Origin: GWB1-37-8 sp964646925
GTDB taxonomy: Bacteria > Patescibacteriota > Microgenomatia > Levybacterales > UBA12049
Assembly (NCBI GenBank): GCA_964646925.1
Contig: CAZYIC010000029.1
Span: forward strand, 1 to 14,083
Length of the DNA stretch: 14,083 nucleotides
Direction: 5' to 3'
How positions within the stretch are numbered: the first letter of the stretch is position 1; every line of letters begins with the position of its first letter. Made by a program: the position numbers and the translations under genes. A model generated the notes under the pieces. The model was not told the origin of the DNA, did not search any database, and was given only the letters and a program-made list of their open reading frames with translations. Below are positions 5,814 through 11,991 of this stretch, in pieces.

Positions 5814-6926
5814 ATGACAGAAAGAAGAAGATTACCGGAAACATTATCAAAAACATTCAAAAAAGGATTAGCTGTTCCGTTAGTAGCTGTAGCTGTTTTA
5901 ACAGGTTGCCGCGGATTAAATGCAGATAAAGTTACAGTTGATGTTGATGCCACTCCAACTCCTACTGCTGTAACCGGAACACCAACTCCCACTCCAAGAC
6001 TGGAAGCTACGCCAACTGTTTTGGCAACACCAACAGCAATAAAATCAAGAGTTGAAGTGGATGTTGTTGTTAATGTCGGAGTTAACGCTGGAATTACACC
6101 TGAACCGACAGCAACACGAACACCGGAGGCAACAGCAACACCTGAATCAACACGGACACCAACACCAAGACCAACACCAACTGAAGCACCAAAAGTCAGG
6201 CCGGCTTTTAGTTTTAAAGAATTGAAAAAAGGCGATGTATGGTTTGCGAAAAAAGGAGATATTGTTGTCGGCGATCTCGAAATTAACGATCAAATCGTTT
6301 ACGACCAACTCGAAAATACCGGCGTTATGACAGTCTTGGAAGAAGATGCAAAAGTAACTGCCAGAGAAAACGCAGGAGCAGTGCTTCATCCAAATCAGGG
6401 CGCAGATATAAACGAGATTTTAGAGAGAAAAAAACAGGAGACATTAAAAGCGCATCCGGAAATTAAAGAAGTCGATATTCAGGTTTTCCCGGGAAAAACA
6501 CAGGGCCAAAAAGAAGAATTAGTGCCAACGGCAACACGAACGCCAACACGAACACCAACACCAAGGCCGACACCAATTGAAACTCCAAGATTGGATCTGG
6601 GAAAACCTATTAATTTTAGTCAAGGTGAAACTAGAGCTGTTTTTGGCAGAACTGTAGTAAGCGGAGATGTCAAAGTTAATGGTGAGCGAAAACATGACGA
6701 TCTTGCGGAAACAGCAGCAATCAATGTTGTTATAGGCACGGCAATAATTGAAGCTCCTTTCGGAGCAAGCGGACTTACGGATTTCGCAACTGACTCCGGA
6801 TTAACACAGGCAGCAGAAAAAATTGTACGGCAGAAACTGAATGAAGGATTTAGAGAAGTGACTGTTAATACAATTCGAGACGGACGCGTCATTGGGTCAA
6901 GAACATTTACCAAAGATAGTCAATAA
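5814..6926 (+). CDS. Lipoprotein with two related domains on Thr-Pro linkers
   Basis: I do not recognise a named family. The 370-aa protein starts with basic residues and a hydrophobic segment (19-31) ending in lipobox LTGC, so Cys32 would be lipidated and the rest exposed outside. Thr-Pro-rich linkers (about 47-127 and 237-258) resemble flexible spacers. Two domains appear to be diverged copies of each other: about 128-227 (KKGDVWFAKKGDIVVGDLEI...) and about 258-356 (SQGETRAVFGRTVVSGDVKV...). Both run through a VxGD motif, a mostly polar middle, a Lys/Glu helix (EILERKKQETLKAHPEIKEV against AAEKIVRQKLNEGFREV) and a final strand. It lies 19 bp after the DUF2934 gene and probably shares its transcript. 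No strong Shine-Dalgarno is seen. Confidence 0.78.
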   Translation: MTERRRLPETLSKTFKKGLAVPLVAVAVLTGCRGLNADKVTVDVDATPTPTAVTGTPTPTPRLEATPTVLATPTAIKSRVEVDVVVNVGVNAGITPEPTATRTPEATATPESTRTPTPRPTPTEAPKVRPAFSFKELKKGDVWFAKKGDIVVGDLEINDQIVYDQLENTGVMTVLEEDAKVTARENAGAVLHPNQGADINEILERKKQETLKAHPEIKEVDIQVFPGKTQGQKEELVPTATRTPTRTPTPRPTPIETPRLDLGKPINFSQGETRAVFGRTVVSGDVKVNGERKHDDLAETAAINVVIGTAIIEAPFGASGLTDFATDSGLTQAAEKIVRQKLNEGFREVTVNTIRDGRVIGSRTFTKDSQ

Positions 6927-6981
6927 TAATCTGTACAAACGGTAAGAAGTTGGACATTACACCCTACCATATTTAAAAAGT

Positions 6982-9431
6982 ATGTTAGGGTTGTATTGTG
7001 TTTGGGCTATGCTGAGAATAATTAAAAATAATATTTTTCTCCTTCTCCTATTAACCATAGGAATTTTTCTTGCGGTTAAAAATTATACTCCTAATACTTT
7101 TCTGTCCGGCTGGGATACTCTGCATCCGGAATTTGATTTTGAACTTGCTTTCAAACGGGAACTACCCGGAGTATTTCGGATAAATCAAGGCCTGGGGGCA
7201 ATTGCAGGACACTCAGATATGGCGGATCTTCCTCATATGCTTATCCTCTATCTTCTCCATTTCTTCTTATCTATGAATTTTCTAAGGTATGCTTATTTCT
7301 TTTTAGCTTTGATCGCAGGAACTATCGGCATGTATTTTTTTCTTTTAAAGATAGTCGCCAAAAATAAAACCGCGAGTTTCCTGGGCGGCCTATTTTATCT
7401 TCTCAATATTGGAACCATGCAGATTTTCATAGTTCCGTTTGAGATGTTCGCTACTCAATATGCCGCTTTACCCTGGCTTTTTCTTTCTGCTACCAGCTAT
7501 ATTTATACAAAGAATAAAAGATATCTTCTTTTTTTCGCATTGATTACATTTTTAGCAGCTCCCACAGCATTTGCCGCAACTCTTTGGTATTTTCAATTAT
7601 TTGCCTTTTTGCTGTATTTATTAATTTTAGCCGGGGCAAAAAACATAAGACGGACTCTTATTATCATTGGGATAGCTATACTAATAAATCTTTTCTGGAT
7701 TCTCCCAAATTTATATTTCGCTGCTAACTACGGAGCGGATGTTCAAAACGCCAATATCAATAAAATGTTTTCCCAAGAAGCATTTTTATACAATAAAGAA
7801 TTTGGGAATATAAAGGATTTAGCTCTTCTTAAGAATTTTCTTTTCGACTGGAATGCATATTCCTATTCCGACAGCAAATTCGTTAATCTTCTTTCCCCAT
7901 GGATTGAGAATTTCAAAAAACCTTTTATAGAGCAAATTGGCTATTTATTTAGTTTGATGTCTTTCCTTGGCTTTATTTACGCATTCAAAACAAAAACCAG
8001 AATTCTTATTGCTCTTGGGGCTCCGCTTTTAACTTCGCTTTTCTTTCTTATAAATGACAATCCTCCAAGCGCACCTTTATATAATGCGCTGAAAAATATA
8101 CCGCTTTTTTCTGAAGCTTTCCGCTTTCCCCAAAACAAAGCGCTTGGAATTTTCATCTTCGCTTTCACTGTTTATTTTGCTTTTTTTCAACTGATGATAA
8201 TAAATTTTCTGAACTCTATTTTAAAAAATAACTTAAAAATGAAACTTGCCCATATCTTATTTATAGTGATATTGATTGTTTATTTTATGCTTCCCGCTTT
8301 CAAAGGTAATTTTATTAGTCACTATATGAGAATTGAGATTCCGAAAGAGTATTTTCAGCTTTTTGACTGGTTTAAAAAACAAAATTTGAGCGGGAAAATT
8401 GCAAATTTCCCTATTCATTCACAATGGGGATGGGAATATTACAACTGGTACGGAAACAAAAAACCAAGTTTTCAGGGAGCCGGATTTACTTGGTTTGGGC
8501 TTGAACAGCCTCTTCTTAATCGCGATTTTGACAGATGGGACAAAGCAAATGAACAATATTACCGCGAAATGTCTGAGGCAATTTACAGCAAGGATCAAAG
8601 CAAATTAACAAATGTTCTTCAAAAATACAATATCACTTATCTGTTAGTTGACAGAAATATTATTGATCCCGAAAGAGGAATTAATTCTAAAGCGCTCTTT
8701 TTTTCCGAAACAGAACTTCTTTTTAAGGAAAACCCCATAATTCAACAGATTGCTAATTTTGGAAATCTTTTTGTGCATCAGACAAATTTTGGAAGTCAAA
8801 ATGTAAGATTTATAACTAATCCCGTATCAATAGCGCCGAAAACTTCTGCTTTTTATGATGATTTTGCCTATGCAAAATACAAAGACTACATTATATATTT
8901 GGATCCTAAGAAAAATACTATTACCTATCCGTTTAGAAATATTATAGATAGCCAAAACAGGCTCCTGACAAAAACTGTTTTGCCTTCTTATTCGGATAAC
9001 TTGGCGCAACAGGATGTCGCTCGGAGACAAAACCTAAATGAATGCGGAGATATTTTGGGGGACGCAAAATCCGAAAGATATATTCTTAAAGAAAACGCAG
9101 AAGAATTCGTCAGATATTCGTCTTTATCGGGTTCATTCTGTGATCATTACGCATTTGACTTGCCCAGAAATCAAGCCTATCTGATTTCATTCATCTCGCG
9201 CAACAGAAAAGGTTTGCCTCTTAAACTTTGCGTTGCTAATTATGTGTCGGAGCGCTGTGATCTCTATGCGCAATTAAAATCTTTTTCCGCTTTCAATGAA
9301 GAGGTCTTCCTTCTTCCTCCTCTTGATGAAAGCATTGGGTTTAATATTCAAATTAACAATTTTGCAATTACGAAAAGTCCAAGCGTAAACGATCTTAAAT
9401 CAATAAAAGTCACTCCTTTTCCATACACTGC
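6982..9431 (+). CDS. GT-C-type polytopic membrane glycosyltransferase, N-terminal part (broken by gap)
   Basis: This large integral membrane protein resembles the AftD/YfhO-like GT-C superfamily, whose members move sugars from lipid-linked donors to envelope glycans. About a dozen hydrophobic helices fill residues 17-440. The first extracytoplasmic loop carries GWDTLHPEFDFELAFKR (43-59), where D45 is the expected GT-C acidic residue. A soluble domain follows (about 445 onward). The coding sequence reaches a run of ten Ns at 9432-9441. The apparent in-frame continuation to 9501 is an artefact (see 9442-9471); the real protein resumes in another frame near 9471 and ends at 9814. The start may be Met10 at 7009 rather than 6982; no Shine-Dalgarno decides this. 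The donor and acceptor are not predictable. Confidence 0.82.
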
Positions 9432-9441
9432 NNNNNNNNNN
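9432..9441. other. Assembly gap (ten Ns)
   Basis: Ten undetermined bases interrupt the GT-C gene. Ten is probably a placeholder, so the true length of missing sequence and the reading frame across it are unknown. Confidence 0.97.
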
Positions 9442-9471
9442 ATAAATCCTGTTACAAATCCTATTGCGAAT
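9442..9471. repeat. 30-bp inverted copy of 10005-10034, probable assembly artefact
   Basis: The 30 bp immediately after the Ns are the exact reverse complement of 10005-10034, which encodes the NP-repeat start of the minus-strand gene at 9777-10073. From 9471 the GT-C protein resumes as YSANDNPKNVNVITFFQSFN. The segment is best explained as a mis-joined read end at a scaffold gap. A real inversion or duplication is less likely. Confidence 0.8.
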
Positions 9472-9814
9472 ACAGCGCCAATGATAATCCGAAAAATGTA
9501 AATGTCATTACCTTTTTCCAATCATTTAATAATGGGTGGAAAGCGTACCAAACCAATTTTCAATTTTCAATTTTCAATTACAGGAAGCTTTTCCATTTTT
9601 ATTCGGGAAAGAATTGAAAGAGCATGTTTTGGTGAATAACTGGGCCAACGGCTGGGTTCTAAACAACTCTCAACTCTCACCTCCGACCTCTCAACTCATT
9701 ATCATCTTTTGGCCCCAATATCTGGAATATTTGGGACTTGCTCTTTTGATTGGCACATTCGCCTTCCTTTCGTGGTCTATTGTGAAGCCTTATATTTCTC
9801 CAAAGAGGCTGTAA
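9472..9814 (+). CDS. GT-C membrane glycosyltransferase, C-terminal part (frameshifted)
   Basis: This is the C-terminal end of the gene beginning at 6982. From 9471 one frame gives YSANDNPKNVNVITFF then QSFNNGWKAYQ; the NGWKAY-type motif is typical of the C-terminal region of this family. In a 7-bp repeat array (9554-9581) the frame is lost. The next frame (open from 9536) continues with EAFPFLFGKELKEHVLVNNW, then ANGWVLNN. It ends with the hydrophobic helix IIIFWPQYLEYLGLALLIGT and the basic tail KPYISPKRL. One more 7-bp unit would join the two frames. A second 7-bp array (9664-9698) stays in frame and encodes SQLSPPTSQL. The last 38 bp overlap the end of the convergent gene at 9777. Confidence 0.75.
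9554..9581. repeat. 7-bp tandem repeat CAATTTT inside the GT-C gene
   Basis: Three perfect CAATTTT units plus CAATTAC fill 28 bp. The reading frames before and after are offset so that inserting one 7-bp unit restores continuity, making a 35-bp, five-unit array like those at 3630-3664 and 9664-9698. Confidence 0.75.
9664..9698. repeat. Second 7-bp-period array in the GT-C gene (5 units)
   Basis: Units CAACTCT, CAACTCT, CACCTCC, GACCTCT and CAACTCA fill exactly 35 bp. They encode a low-complexity Ser/Gln/Leu/Pro insert between the conserved NNWANGW and FWPQYLEY segments without breaking the frame. Confidence 0.65.
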
Positions 9815-10073
9815 TTTCGTTGACCAGAATTGAAGCCGGAGTTTCGGGAGGATCAATTGTTGCCTGTGAAGAAAATGAGGAAACCGGGGGTGTTAGCGGT
9901 GTTACCGAAGGCGCTCCTTGAGAAGGCTGAGAAGCTACATTTTGAGCTACGCTCTGAGCCGCAGCAACTGCATCTTCCAGATTGTCCAACGGGTTATTAA
10001 CAGGATTCGCAATAGGATTTGTAACAGGATTTATCGGACTCGGATTTGGATTTATAGGATTGTTATTGTCCAT
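9777..10073 (-). CDS. Small NP-repeat, Pro/Ala/Ser-rich protein of unknown function
   Basis: This 98-aa protein is not a family I can name. The N-terminus MDNNNPINPNPSP continues with roughly four-residue NPxx repeats to about residue 31. An Ala/Gln-rich helix-prone stretch follows (LEDAVAAAQSVAQNVAS), then a Ser/Thr/Pro linker and a charged C-terminal helix ending NEITASLEKYKASQ. There is no signal peptide or membrane segment, so it is probably cytoplasmic. The ORF extends further upstream, but the ATG at 10073 is favoured because a strong TTGACA/TATTAT promoter ends 10 nt before it. Its 3' end overlaps the convergent GT-C gene by 38 bp. Part of its NP-repeat DNA reappears inverted next to the assembly gap. 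Confidence 0.7.
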   Translation of the reverse strand: MDNNNPINPNPSPINPVTNPIANPVNNPLDNLEDAVAAAQSVAQNVASQPSQGAPSVTPLTPPVSSFSSQATIDPPETPASILVNEITASLEKYKASQ

Positions 10074-10083
10074 ATATATTACA

Positions 10084-10112
10084 ATAATAAAGTTTTTATA
10101 TTTACCTGTCAA
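10084..10112 (-). promoter_or_regulatory. Strong promoter of the NP-repeat protein gene
   Basis: On the minus strand, TTGACA (10107-10112), a 17-bp spacer and TATTAT (10084-10089) are near consensus. The -10 is 10 nt from the ATG at 10073, so the transcript would have almost no leader. Its -35 forms an inverted repeat with the -35 of the divergent GT2 promoter. Confidence 0.7.
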
Positions 10113-10123
10113 GCAACAAATAT

Positions 10124-10152
10124 TTGACATGAATTATCTTGTATGCTAAACT
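10124..10152 (+). promoter_or_regulatory. Promoter of the GT2 glycosyltransferase gene
   Basis: TTGACA (10124-10129), a 17-bp spacer and TAAACT (10147-10152) give a predicted start near 10159 and a leader of about 75 nt. The -35 boxes of this promoter and its divergent partner are 11 bp apart, so the two promoters may be co-regulated. Confidence 0.6.
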
Positions 10153-10195
10153 CGACTTTATTCGTTTTTAAGTGGGCCAACCGCGTATGAAACGT

Positions 10196-10220
10196 CGGAG
10201 GATTTCTGCACAAGCCTCCG
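10196..10220 (+). promoter_or_regulatory. Leader hairpin before the GT2 gene
   Basis: CGGAGG (10196-10201) pairs with CCTCCG (10215-10220) across 13 nt, ending 13 nt before the ATG. Its left arm resembles a ribosome binding site (GGAGG) that would be sequestered, although it is far from the ATG at 10234. There is no T-tract, so a terminator is unlikely. Confidence 0.35.
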
Positions 10221-10233
10221 TTGAAAATCCTTT

Positions 10234-11022
10234 ATGGTCAATAAAAACAAACCGTTGGTTTCTATTTTATTACCGGTTCATAATTGTGAACGTTTCCTTA
10301 CGGACTCTCTAAAAAGCCTTGTTAAGCAAAACTATCGCCAGATCGAAATTATCGCAATTGACGATTTTTCATCCGATAACTCCCTTAAGATACTCAAATC
10401 TTTCGCAAAAAAATACCCTTCGACACTCTCAAGGCGGGGTAAAAAATTTCGTGTATACAAAAATATAAAACGATATGGAATAGGAGTGACTCTAAATAGG
10501 CTGATAAGGCGAGCTAAAGGGGATTATATCGCCTTCATGGACGCAAAGGATATTATCAACAAGCAAAAAGTCAAAAAGCAAATTGAATTTCTATTGGGAA
10601 ATCAGGGAGTGGTTGCAGTAGGGGCTCAATGCAGATTCGTGAACGACAAGGGTAGGATTATCGGAAAGTCTGACTTTCCAAAAGAAAATCAATTCATCTA
10701 TCAGTCCCCTCTTCACGGAATATCAATGCAGTTTGAAACGGTTTTGATAAATACTACGCTTATTCCGAAAGATATTTTAAAATTTAAGACCAACTCCAAT
10801 CATTTTATTTACTCCGACGTGCTAATGAAGCTTCTTCCATATGGCAAATTTGCCAATCTTCCCCAATATCTTCACTACCATAGAAACGACCCGAAAGCAT
10901 ACTTCGGAGATTTAAGAATTCATCTGATTTCACTTATAAAATTATGGATCACCTCAATTACCAATTACGATTATCCATTATCTATCAAGTCCTTCTTCAC
11001 CCCCCTCATCAAACAGTCCTAG
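10234..11022 (+). CDS. Family 2 (GT2) glycosyltransferase
   Basis: The 262-aa enzyme probably transfers a sugar from a nucleotide-sugar donor to an envelope glycan on the cytoplasmic face. The GT-A fold start is clear: VSILLPVHNCERFLTDSLKS (9-28), then IEIIAIDDFSSDNS with donor-binding D43/D44. AKGDYIAFMDAKD (94-106) carries the metal-binding DxD equivalent D103/D106, with Lys in place of the usual Asp at position 105. The C-terminal part (RFVND, HGISMQFETVLINTTL) resembles the acceptor region. No transmembrane helix is evident. A short insert YPSTLSRRG (61-69), from the repeat-like sequence CCCTTCGACACTCTCAAGG, interrupts a region usually compact in GT2 enzymes. It diverges from the NP-repeat gene and has a leader of about 75 nt. 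Confidence 0.9.
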   Translation: MVNKNKPLVSILLPVHNCERFLTDSLKSLVKQNYRQIEIIAIDDFSSDNSLKILKSFAKKYPSTLSRRGKKFRVYKNIKRYGIGVTLNRLIRRAKGDYIAFMDAKDIINKQKVKKQIEFLLGNQGVVAVGAQCRFVNDKGRIIGKSDFPKENQFIYQSPLHGISMQFETVLINTTLIPKDILKFKTNSNHFIYSDVLMKLLPYGKFANLPQYLHYHRNDPKAYFGDLRIHLISLIKLWITSITNYDYPLSIKSFFTPLIKQS

Positions 11023-11029
11023 TTTGTGT

Positions 11030-11150
11030 AATTTTCAATTTTAAATTTTTAATTTTCAGTCAATTTTTAATTACTAAATGCTTAAAACATTAAAAATTAA
11101 AGCATTCAGATTTCATTTCAAATTTTTTAATTTCAAATTTAAAATTTGTT
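11030..11150. repeat. AT-rich spacer with 7-bp-period and palindromic repeats
   Basis: After the GT2 stop, AATTTTC, AATTTTA, AATTTTT and AATTTTC repeat with a 7-bp period (11030-11057). AATGCTT (11077-11083) pairs with AAGCATT (11100-11106). A near-perfect palindrome of CAAATTT and AAATTTG with one central base ends the tract. The stretch is almost entirely A/T and holds no ORF. It may be a repeat graveyard or a DNA-unwinding region for the adjacent DnaA-box-like site. Confidence 0.5.
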
Positions 11151-11158
11151 TCCCCGAC

Positions 11159-11167
11159 TTATCCACA
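11159..11167 (+). promoter_or_regulatory. Isolated DnaA-box consensus site
   Basis: TTATCCACA matches the strong DnaA box exactly and directly follows about 120 bp of very AT-rich DNA. Only one copy is seen and no replication gene is nearby, so origin status is unproven. Confidence 0.3.
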
Positions 11168-11263
11168 TTTTTTTCATCAAAAAAAATATGTTGATTTTGC
11201 GAGCTAAAATCACTTCTTTTTACTCTAGGTTATGCAAATTCTGCCCTGCAGAATGCTATAGGT

Positions 11264-11292
11264 TTGACATACTTGACAACGTATGATAAAAT
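11264..11292 (+). promoter_or_regulatory. Promoter of the 50-codon gene
   Basis: TTGACA (11264-11269), a 17-bp spacer and TAAAAT (11287-11292) predict a start near 11299, 3 nt from the ATG at 11302. A second TTGACA (11273-11278) lies within the spacer. The transcript would be leaderless. Confidence 0.65.
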
Positions 11293-11301
11293 GTTTTTAT
11301 T

Positions 11302-11454
11302 ATGATTTTCGGATTAAATATACGCCGACCGGACAAAAAAACTTCTAAAAAAACGGTTTCCGATTACAAAATGGAGATTCTTTTAAAAATGGGAAGAGAT
11401 CAATTCAAAAAACTGGCTGATAAAGGAATAAGTATACCGGTAGCGCTTTTATAG
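11302..11454 (+). CDS. Small basic protein of 50 residues, function unknown
   Basis: This short ORF begins MIFGLNIRRPDKKTSKK, continues through an amphipathic helix DYKMEILLKMGRDQFKKLAD (21-40) and ends KGISIPVALL followed by TAG. I do not recognise a named family, although small CPR proteins with a hydrophobic end of this kind seem familiar. Support for a real gene is the near-consensus promoter placed for leaderless expression and the sensible amino-acid composition (Lys-rich, one clear helix). There is no membrane segment or signal peptide. A long hairpin follows directly after the stop. The role is unknown; a cytoplasmic nucleic-acid-binding or partner protein would fit the charge. Confidence 0.6.
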   Translation: MIFGLNIRRPDKKTSKKTVSDYKMEILLKMGRDQFKKLADKGISIPVALL

Positions 11455-11516
11455 AAAAAAAGAGCATCGCTTTCGTTACACAGGATATAATTTCAGGTAC
11501 GATAAGCAATGCTCTT
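11455..11516 (-). terminator. Long-stem intrinsic-terminator-like hairpin
   Basis: On the minus strand a 13-bp stem with one mismatch (AAGAGCATTGCTT with AAGCGATGCTCTT) can extend by TCGT/ACGA. It runs straight into seven Ts (11461-11455). The hairpin would end a leftward transcript. The loop of roughly 22-31 nt is large for a terminator, so a small MITE is the alternative. Confidence 0.45.
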
Positions 11517-11563
11517 GTAAAATCGACAGTTAATTTTTCAGGCAGGATAAAACTAATTGTCAA
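11455..11563 (-). ncRNA. Candidate small RNA of about 110 nt
   Basis: A minus-strand promoter (11570-11598) faces a terminator-like hairpin (11455-11516), and no ORF with a start codon lies between them. The transcript would run from about 11563 to 11455. It contains CCTGAAA and ATCCTG twice each. No known RNA family was recognised, and expression is untested. Confidence 0.3.
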
Positions 11564-11569
11564 CTTAAG

Positions 11570-11598
11570 TTAATAACAAAAAAAGTTTTTGTTGTCAA
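11570..11598 (-). promoter_or_regulatory. Minus-strand promoter for the candidate small RNA
   Basis: TTGACA (11593-11598), a 17-bp spacer and TATTAA (11570-11575) on the minus strand form a good promoter. It does not face any protein gene start. Confidence 0.5.
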
Positions 11599-11632
11599 GG
11601 AAAATAGTTGAGGCTAAACTTAATCGTTTACA

Positions 11633-11662
11633 TTGACAAAGGGAGATATTTCTAGACAAAAT
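11633..11662 (+). promoter_or_regulatory. Weak plus-strand promoter before the structured element
   Basis: TTGACA (11633-11638) with an 18-bp spacer and CAAAAT (11657-11662) would start transcription near 11669, a few bases before the terminal helix of the structured element. The -10 match is only four of six. Confidence 0.3.
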
Positions 11663-11672
11663 AAGAGGCAGG

Positions 11673-11956
11673 CCACGTAAAAAACTTTTACGTTCTTTAA
11701 TGAGGTAAGAGTCTTGCTTGCCCACCGATTAATCGCTCCGTAAGCCGTGTTCGAATAGAACTGAAAAGGCGAACGGCAAGATAAGGTGGGGGAAGGCGAC
11801 GCAAAAACATTGTTCCTATTACTGGATGAAGTAGGAGTCTTGGGCAGGGATTCCTACTTCTTCCAATCTTAGAAGCAGGTCTTTGCAAGTCCTTGAAAAG
11901 GAGATTCTTACCTCTTTTAAGCGCATAAGCGTTTCTTCAGAAAAGTTTTTACGTGG
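11673..11956. other. Highly self-complementary 284-bp element: structured RNA or relic mobile element
   Basis: No protein gene is convincing here. The ends are inverted repeats: CCACGTAAAAAACTTTT (11673-11689) and AAAAGTTTTTACGTGG (11941-11956) pair over 16 bp with one bulged A. Nested inside is GAGGTAAGAGTC (11702-11713) with GATTCTTACCTC (11903-11914). Then come CCCACC/GGTGGG, GCCGTGTTCG/CGAACGGC and a 12-bp hairpin GAAGTAGGAGTC/GATTCCTACTTC (11828-11839 with 11849-11860). The 12-mer GARGTARGAGTC therefore occurs twice directly and twice inverted. A local hairpin at 11675-11693 competes with the terminal helix. I could not match RNase P RNA, tmRNA, SRP RNA, 6S RNA or group I/II introns. Strand is undetermined. 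The flanks 11599-11672 and 11957-11991 hold only a weak promoter and one more degenerate motif (TTCCCTACTTC). Confidence 0.45.
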
Positions 11957-11991
11957 TAAATTTCCCTACTTCTTTTGAGTTTATAAAGCTT

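Noticed and set aside
9442..9501. In-frame continuation of the GT-C protein as INPVTNPIANTAPMI across the Ns
   Set aside because: The DNA after the Ns is an exact inverted copy of a nearby gene, and the real protein resumes in another frame with NPKNVNVITFFQSFNNGWKAY.
11697..11888. 63-aa minus-strand ORF inside the structured element
   Set aside because: It is Arg/Pro/Leu-rich with no family resemblance and no start signal. Its sequence is explained by the palindromic DNA.
11673..11956. Retron-type ncRNA, RNase P RNA, tmRNA or group I/II intron
   Set aside because: The terminal inverted repeats superficially resemble retron a1/a2, but no reverse transcriptase is present. The conserved motifs of RNase P RNA, tmRNA and introns could not be found.
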